Part shown: positions 61,257 to 64,000 of the stretch, piece after piece
Position numbering within the stretch: the first letter of the stretch is position 1
Layout of the letters: each line of letters opens with the position of its first letter
Origin: Pokkaliibacter sp. MBI-7
Lineage (GTDB): Bacteria > Pseudomonadota > Gammaproteobacteria > Pseudomonadales > Balneatricaceae
NCBI RefSeq assembly: GCF_029846635.1
Contig: NZ_JARVTG010000001.1
Span: forward strand, 4,179,001-4,243,000
DNA length: 64,000 bases
Reading direction: 5' to 3'
Position numbers and translations under genes: made by a program
The notes under the pieces: model-generated
Told to the model about the DNA's origin: nothing
Database searches by the model: none
Seen by the model: the letters and a program-made list of their open reading frames with translations, nothing else

Positions 61257-62294
61257 ATGAACGAGAACAAGCAGCGTGCACTGACGGCGGCGTTGGGACA
61301 GATCGAGCGCCAATTCGGCAAAGGTGCCATTATGCGTATGGGCGATCAGCCACGTGAGGCGATCCCTGCAGTTTCCACAGGATCGCTGGGGCTGGATATT
61401 GCACTGGGGATTGGTGGCTTGCCGTATGGTCGTATTGTCGAAATATACGGTCCTGAAAGCTCTGGTAAGACTACGCTGACGCTGTCTGTCATTGCTCAGG
61501 CTCAACGTCAGGGCAAGACCTGTGCTTTTATCGATGCTGAGCATGCGCTTGATCCTATCTATGCAGAAAAGCTTGGCGTAAACGTTGATGATCTGTTGGT
61601 TTCCCAGCCTGATACAGGTGAGCAGGCACTTGAAATTGCTGACATGCTGGTTCGCTCTAACGCAGTTGATGTGATCATCATTGACTCTGTCGCAGCCTTG
61701 GTGCCCAAGGCTGAGATTGAAGGTGAAATGGGTGACTCTCACATGGGGCTGCAGGCACGTCTGATGTCTCAGGCGCTGCGTAAAATCACCGGAAACATCA
61801 AGAACGCTAACTGCCTGGTGGTGTTCATCAACCAGATTCGTATGAAAATTGGTGTTATGTTCGGTAACCCTGAGACTACAACAGGCGGTAACGCCTTGAA
61901 GTTCTATGCCTCTGTGCGTCTGGATATTCGCCGTACGGGGTCTATCAAGCAAGGCGATGAAGTTGTAGGCAACGAAACCCGGGTAAAAATCGTTAAGAAC
62001 AAAGTTTCACCACCGTTCCGCCAGGCAGATTTCCAGATTCTGTACGGCAAAGGCATTTATCGTATGGGTGAGGTTGTCGATCTTGGTGTGCAGCAGGGAT
62101 TGGTTGAGAAGTCCGGCGCATGGTATGCCTACCAGGGCAATAAGATCGGGCAGGGTAAGGCCAATGCGTGCAAGTACCTGGAAGACAACCCTCAAATTGC
62201 ACAGGAACTGGAAGCGCTGTTGCGCGAGCGTCTGCTGAACGTGCCTAATAATGCAGCTGCTGATTTTGAGGTAAGTGCTGAAGACGAAGCGTGA
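61257..62294 (+). CDS. recA: recombinase RecA
   Basis: The 345-residue ATPase drives homologous recombination and LexA self-cleavage. Walker A is GPESSGKTTL near residue 66; FIDAEHALDPIYA, the DNA-binding loops including NQIRMKIGVMFGNPETTTGG, and the acidic C-terminal tail are all present. A LexA box lies upstream. It overlaps recX by 4 bases. Confidence 0.98.
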   Translation: MNENKQRALTAALGQIERQFGKGAIMRMGDQPREAIPAVSTGSLGLDIALGIGGLPYGRIVEIYGPESSGKTTLTLSVIAQAQRQGKTCAFIDAEHALDPIYAEKLGVNVDDLLVSQPDTGEQALEIADMLVRSNAVDVIIIDSVAALVPKAEIEGEMGDSHMGLQARLMSQALRKITGNIKNANCLVVFINQIRMKIGVMFGNPETTTGGNALKFYASVRLDIRRTGSIKQGDEVVGNETRVKIVKNKVSPPFRQADFQILYGKGIYRMGEVVDLGVQQGLVEKSGAWYAYQGNKIGQGKANACKYLEDNPQIAQELEALLRERLLNVPNNAAADFEVSAEDEA

Positions 62295-62809
62295 TTGTGC
62301 AATCCTCTTCTTTGCTGGAAAAAGCTGTTTCTCTGCTGTCTCGGCGTGACTATAGTCGCGCCGAGTTGCAGCGGCGGCTACAGAGTTTTCTCCGTAAACC
62401 CTTGCGTGAACATCAAGATACTTCTTCAGAAAGCTTCGGCCATGAAGAAGATGTTCAGAAACACGCGGAGCAGATTGCGGCGGTGCTGACTCGGCTAGAG
62501 GAGCTCGGTTATCTCAATGACGACCGGGTATCTGCATCGACGGTCAGGGTGGGCATTGCCAAAGGCCAGGGGCCGCAACGTATCAAGGCCGATCTGAAGC
62601 ACAAAGTGCTCTCTACCGATGCCTTACATGAAGTGGAAGATGAGCTGGACTGGTTTGCTCAAGCCCGGCAAGTAAGGTCACGTCGCTTTGGTGACGCGTT
62701 ACCTGATACACCTAAAGAAAAGGCCAGGCAGTTACGCTTTCTGCTCTATCGTGGCTTTACGCAGCAGCAAGCGTTACAGGCACTAAAAATCAACGAGTGG
62801 GATGAGTGA
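62291..62809 (+). CDS. recX: RecA regulator RecX
   Basis: The 172-residue helical protein limits RecA filament growth. It shows the RecX repeats: LLSRRDYSRAELQRRL at the start, LEELGYLNDDRVSAS in the middle and RQLRFLLYRGFTQQQALQAL at the C-terminus. An insertion around residues 33-55 (rich in Glu, Ser, His) is longer than in E. coli. The start is a GTG overlapping the recA stop, so it is coupled to recA. Confidence 0.92.
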   Translation: MIVQSSSLLEKAVSLLSRRDYSRAELQRRLQSFLRKPLREHQDTSSESFGHEEDVQKHAEQIAAVLTRLEELGYLNDDRVSASTVRVGIAKGQGPQRIKADLKHKVLSTDALHEVEDELDWFAQARQVRSRRFGDALPDTPKEKARQLRFLLYRGFTQQQALQALKINEWDE

Positions 62810-63030
62810 GTAATATGCTTATGCTCATATCTGGCCCTGTTTAGCACCGTTTTTAAAAACTCCCCCTATTTCCGCTCCAGCTGTTTTAATCCTGATCTAC
62901 CTCGATATACTAACCCGCTAAGTACCGCCCAGCGCACTAGGCCAACCAAAGCAGGATGGTGAGGCGGCCTCAACGCCGTCATGATGCTGGCTGATCACTG
63001 ATAGCCGATGTTTCTCTTTTAGGCAGATAT

Positions 63031-64000
63031 ATGAAGAGCGCAGAAATCCGCCAAGCATTTCTTGAGTATTTCAAGAGTAAGGGGCATGAAATTGTCCCTA
63101 GCAGTTCACTTATTCCCGCTAATGACCCTACTTTGTTGTTTACCAACGCGGGTATGGTTCAGTTTAAGGACGTGTTCCTGGGTACTGATCCCCGTTCATA
63201 CTCTCGTGCCACCACTTCGCAACGCTGCGTACGTGCTGGTGGAAAGCACAATGATCTGGAAAACGTAGGCTACACCGCGCGTCACCATACCTTCTTTGAG
63301 ATGCTGGGTAACTTCAGCTTTGGTGACTATTTCAAACAGGACGCCATTCATTTTGCCTGGGAGTTTCTGACTGCCCCTGAATGGATGAATCTGCCCAAGG
63401 AAAAGCTTTGGGTAACAGTCTATGCCAGTGACGACGAGGCGTATGAGATCTGGTCCAAGCAGGTCGGTGTTCCCGTCGAGCGGATTGTACGTATTGGTGA
63501 CAACAAGGGCGCTGCCTATGCTTCAGATAATTTCTGGGCGATGGGAGACACTGGTCCATGCGGCCCTTGCACTGAGATTTTCTATGATCATGGCCCTGAT
63601 GTGGCTGGCGGCCCTCCCGGCAGCCCCGAGGAAGATGGTGATCGCTACATTGAGATCTGGAACGTGGTATTCATGCAGTACAACCGTACTGCTGATGGGG
63701 TGATGCATCCATTGCCTCGCCCATCCGTAGACACTGGCATGGGTCTGGAACGTGTTTCTGCCGTTATGCAGCATGTTCACTCAAACTACGAGATTGACCT
63801 GTTCCAGAACCTTCTGGCTGCTGTCGAGCAGGTAACAGGTACTACGGACACCAAGAGTCACTCATTGAAAGTGATTGCAGATCATATCCGATCTTGTTCC
63901 TTCCTGATTGTTGATGGTGTTGTGCCCTCCAACGAAGGTCGCGGTTATGTGTTGCGCCGTATCATGCGACGGGCTATCCGTCACGGACACAAGCTCGGTG
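63031..64000 (+). CDS. alaS: alanyl-tRNA synthetase (5' part)
   Basis: The first 323 codons are present; the gene runs off the window end. The class II catalytic core is clear: MKSAEIRQAFLEYFKSKGHEIVPSSSLIP, motif 1 with FTNAGMVQFKDVFLG, motif 2 with RHHTFFEMLGNFSFGDYF, and motif 3 with VDTGMGLERVSAVMQ. It charges tRNA-Ala and has the usual place after recA-recX. The ATG at 63031 follows GGCAGATAT. Confidence 0.96.
   Translation, partial: MKSAEIRQAFLEYFKSKGHEIVPSSSLIPANDPTLLFTNAGMVQFKDVFLGTDPRSYSRATTSQRCVRAGGKHNDLENVGYTARHHTFFEMLGNFSFGDYFKQDAIHFAWEFLTAPEWMNLPKEKLWVTVYASDDEAYEIWSKQVGVPVERIVRIGDNKGAAYASDNFWAMGDTGPCGPCTEIFYDHGPDVAGGPPGSPEEDGDRYIEIWNVVFMQYNRTADGVMHPLPRPSVDTGMGLERVSAVMQHVHSNYEIDLFQNLLAAVEQVTGTTDTKSHSLKVIADHIRSCSFLIVDGVVPSNEGRGYVLRRIMRRAIRHGHKLG

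Noticed and set aside
1..64000. CRISPR arrays, prophage, toxin-antitoxin or defence islands
   Set aside because: I found no regularly spaced repeats, no cas, phage structural or restriction genes; apart from the IS remnant the window is core chromosome.

Overview
The window is a stretch of gammaproteobacterial chromosome, most like the Oceanospirillales/Pseudomonas side of the class. The evidence is gene order: the rpsB-tsf-pyrH-frr-uppS-cdsA-rseP-bamA-skp-lpxD-fabZ-lpxA-lpxB-rnhB-dnaE-accA-tilS-pyrG-eno-ftsB-truD-pcm-nlpD-rpoS-fdxA-mutS-pncC-recA-recX-alaS series, and a zwf-pgl-eda cluster divergent from hexR. Almost everything is core chromosome. The only mobile element seen is one internally deleted IS4-type element.

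Layout: 0.1-1.1 kb, two small genes (DUF2470 protein, hotdog thioesterase). 1.4-2.1 kb, seven tRNA genes (Ser, Asn, Lys, Lys, Lys, Ser, Lys) behind a stable-RNA type promoter. 2.5-4.8 kb, ethanolamine ammonia-lyase eutBC behind a sigma54-like promoter. 4.9-9.0 kb, Entner-Doudoroff genes zwf-pgl-eda and their regulator hexR, with a palindrome that may be the HexR operator. 9.0-12.5 kb, glrR, qseG and glrK. 12.6-14.2 kb, two EF-hand genes with a hairpin-rich spacer and a control region. 14.3-17.7 kb, rsmC, an AraC-type regulator, a thioesterase and a DUF3010 gene. 17.8-22.1 kb, dapE with small neighbours and a chemotaxis receptor. 22.2-23.3 kb, the IS4 remnant with an 11-bp target duplication. 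23.3-29.5 kb, dapD, yffB, dapC, glnD and map. 29.7-49 kb, the translation, envelope and lipid A supercluster. 49-64 kb, pyrG, eno, ftsB, truD, pcm, a DUF368 gene, nlpD, rpoS, fdxA, mutS, pncC, recA, recX and the 5' part of alaS.

Two observations stand out. First, upstream of the membrane EF-hand gene (minus strand) there are two TGTC-N10-GACA palindromes of the type reported for GlrR, a near-consensus sigma54 promoter, and, beginning at the predicted start site, a long inverted repeat whose two imperfect pairs are G-U wobbles only in the minus-strand RNA. It resembles the GlrR/sigma54-controlled glmY locus next to glrK in enterobacteria, but I do not recognise the RNA, and it lies by EF-hand genes of the glrK locus. 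Second, dxr (expected between cdsA and rseP) and ispD plus ispF (expected between ftsB and truD) are all missing from otherwise intact clusters. The MEP isoprenoid genes have therefore been relocated or lost, although uppS, which needs isoprenoid precursors, is present.
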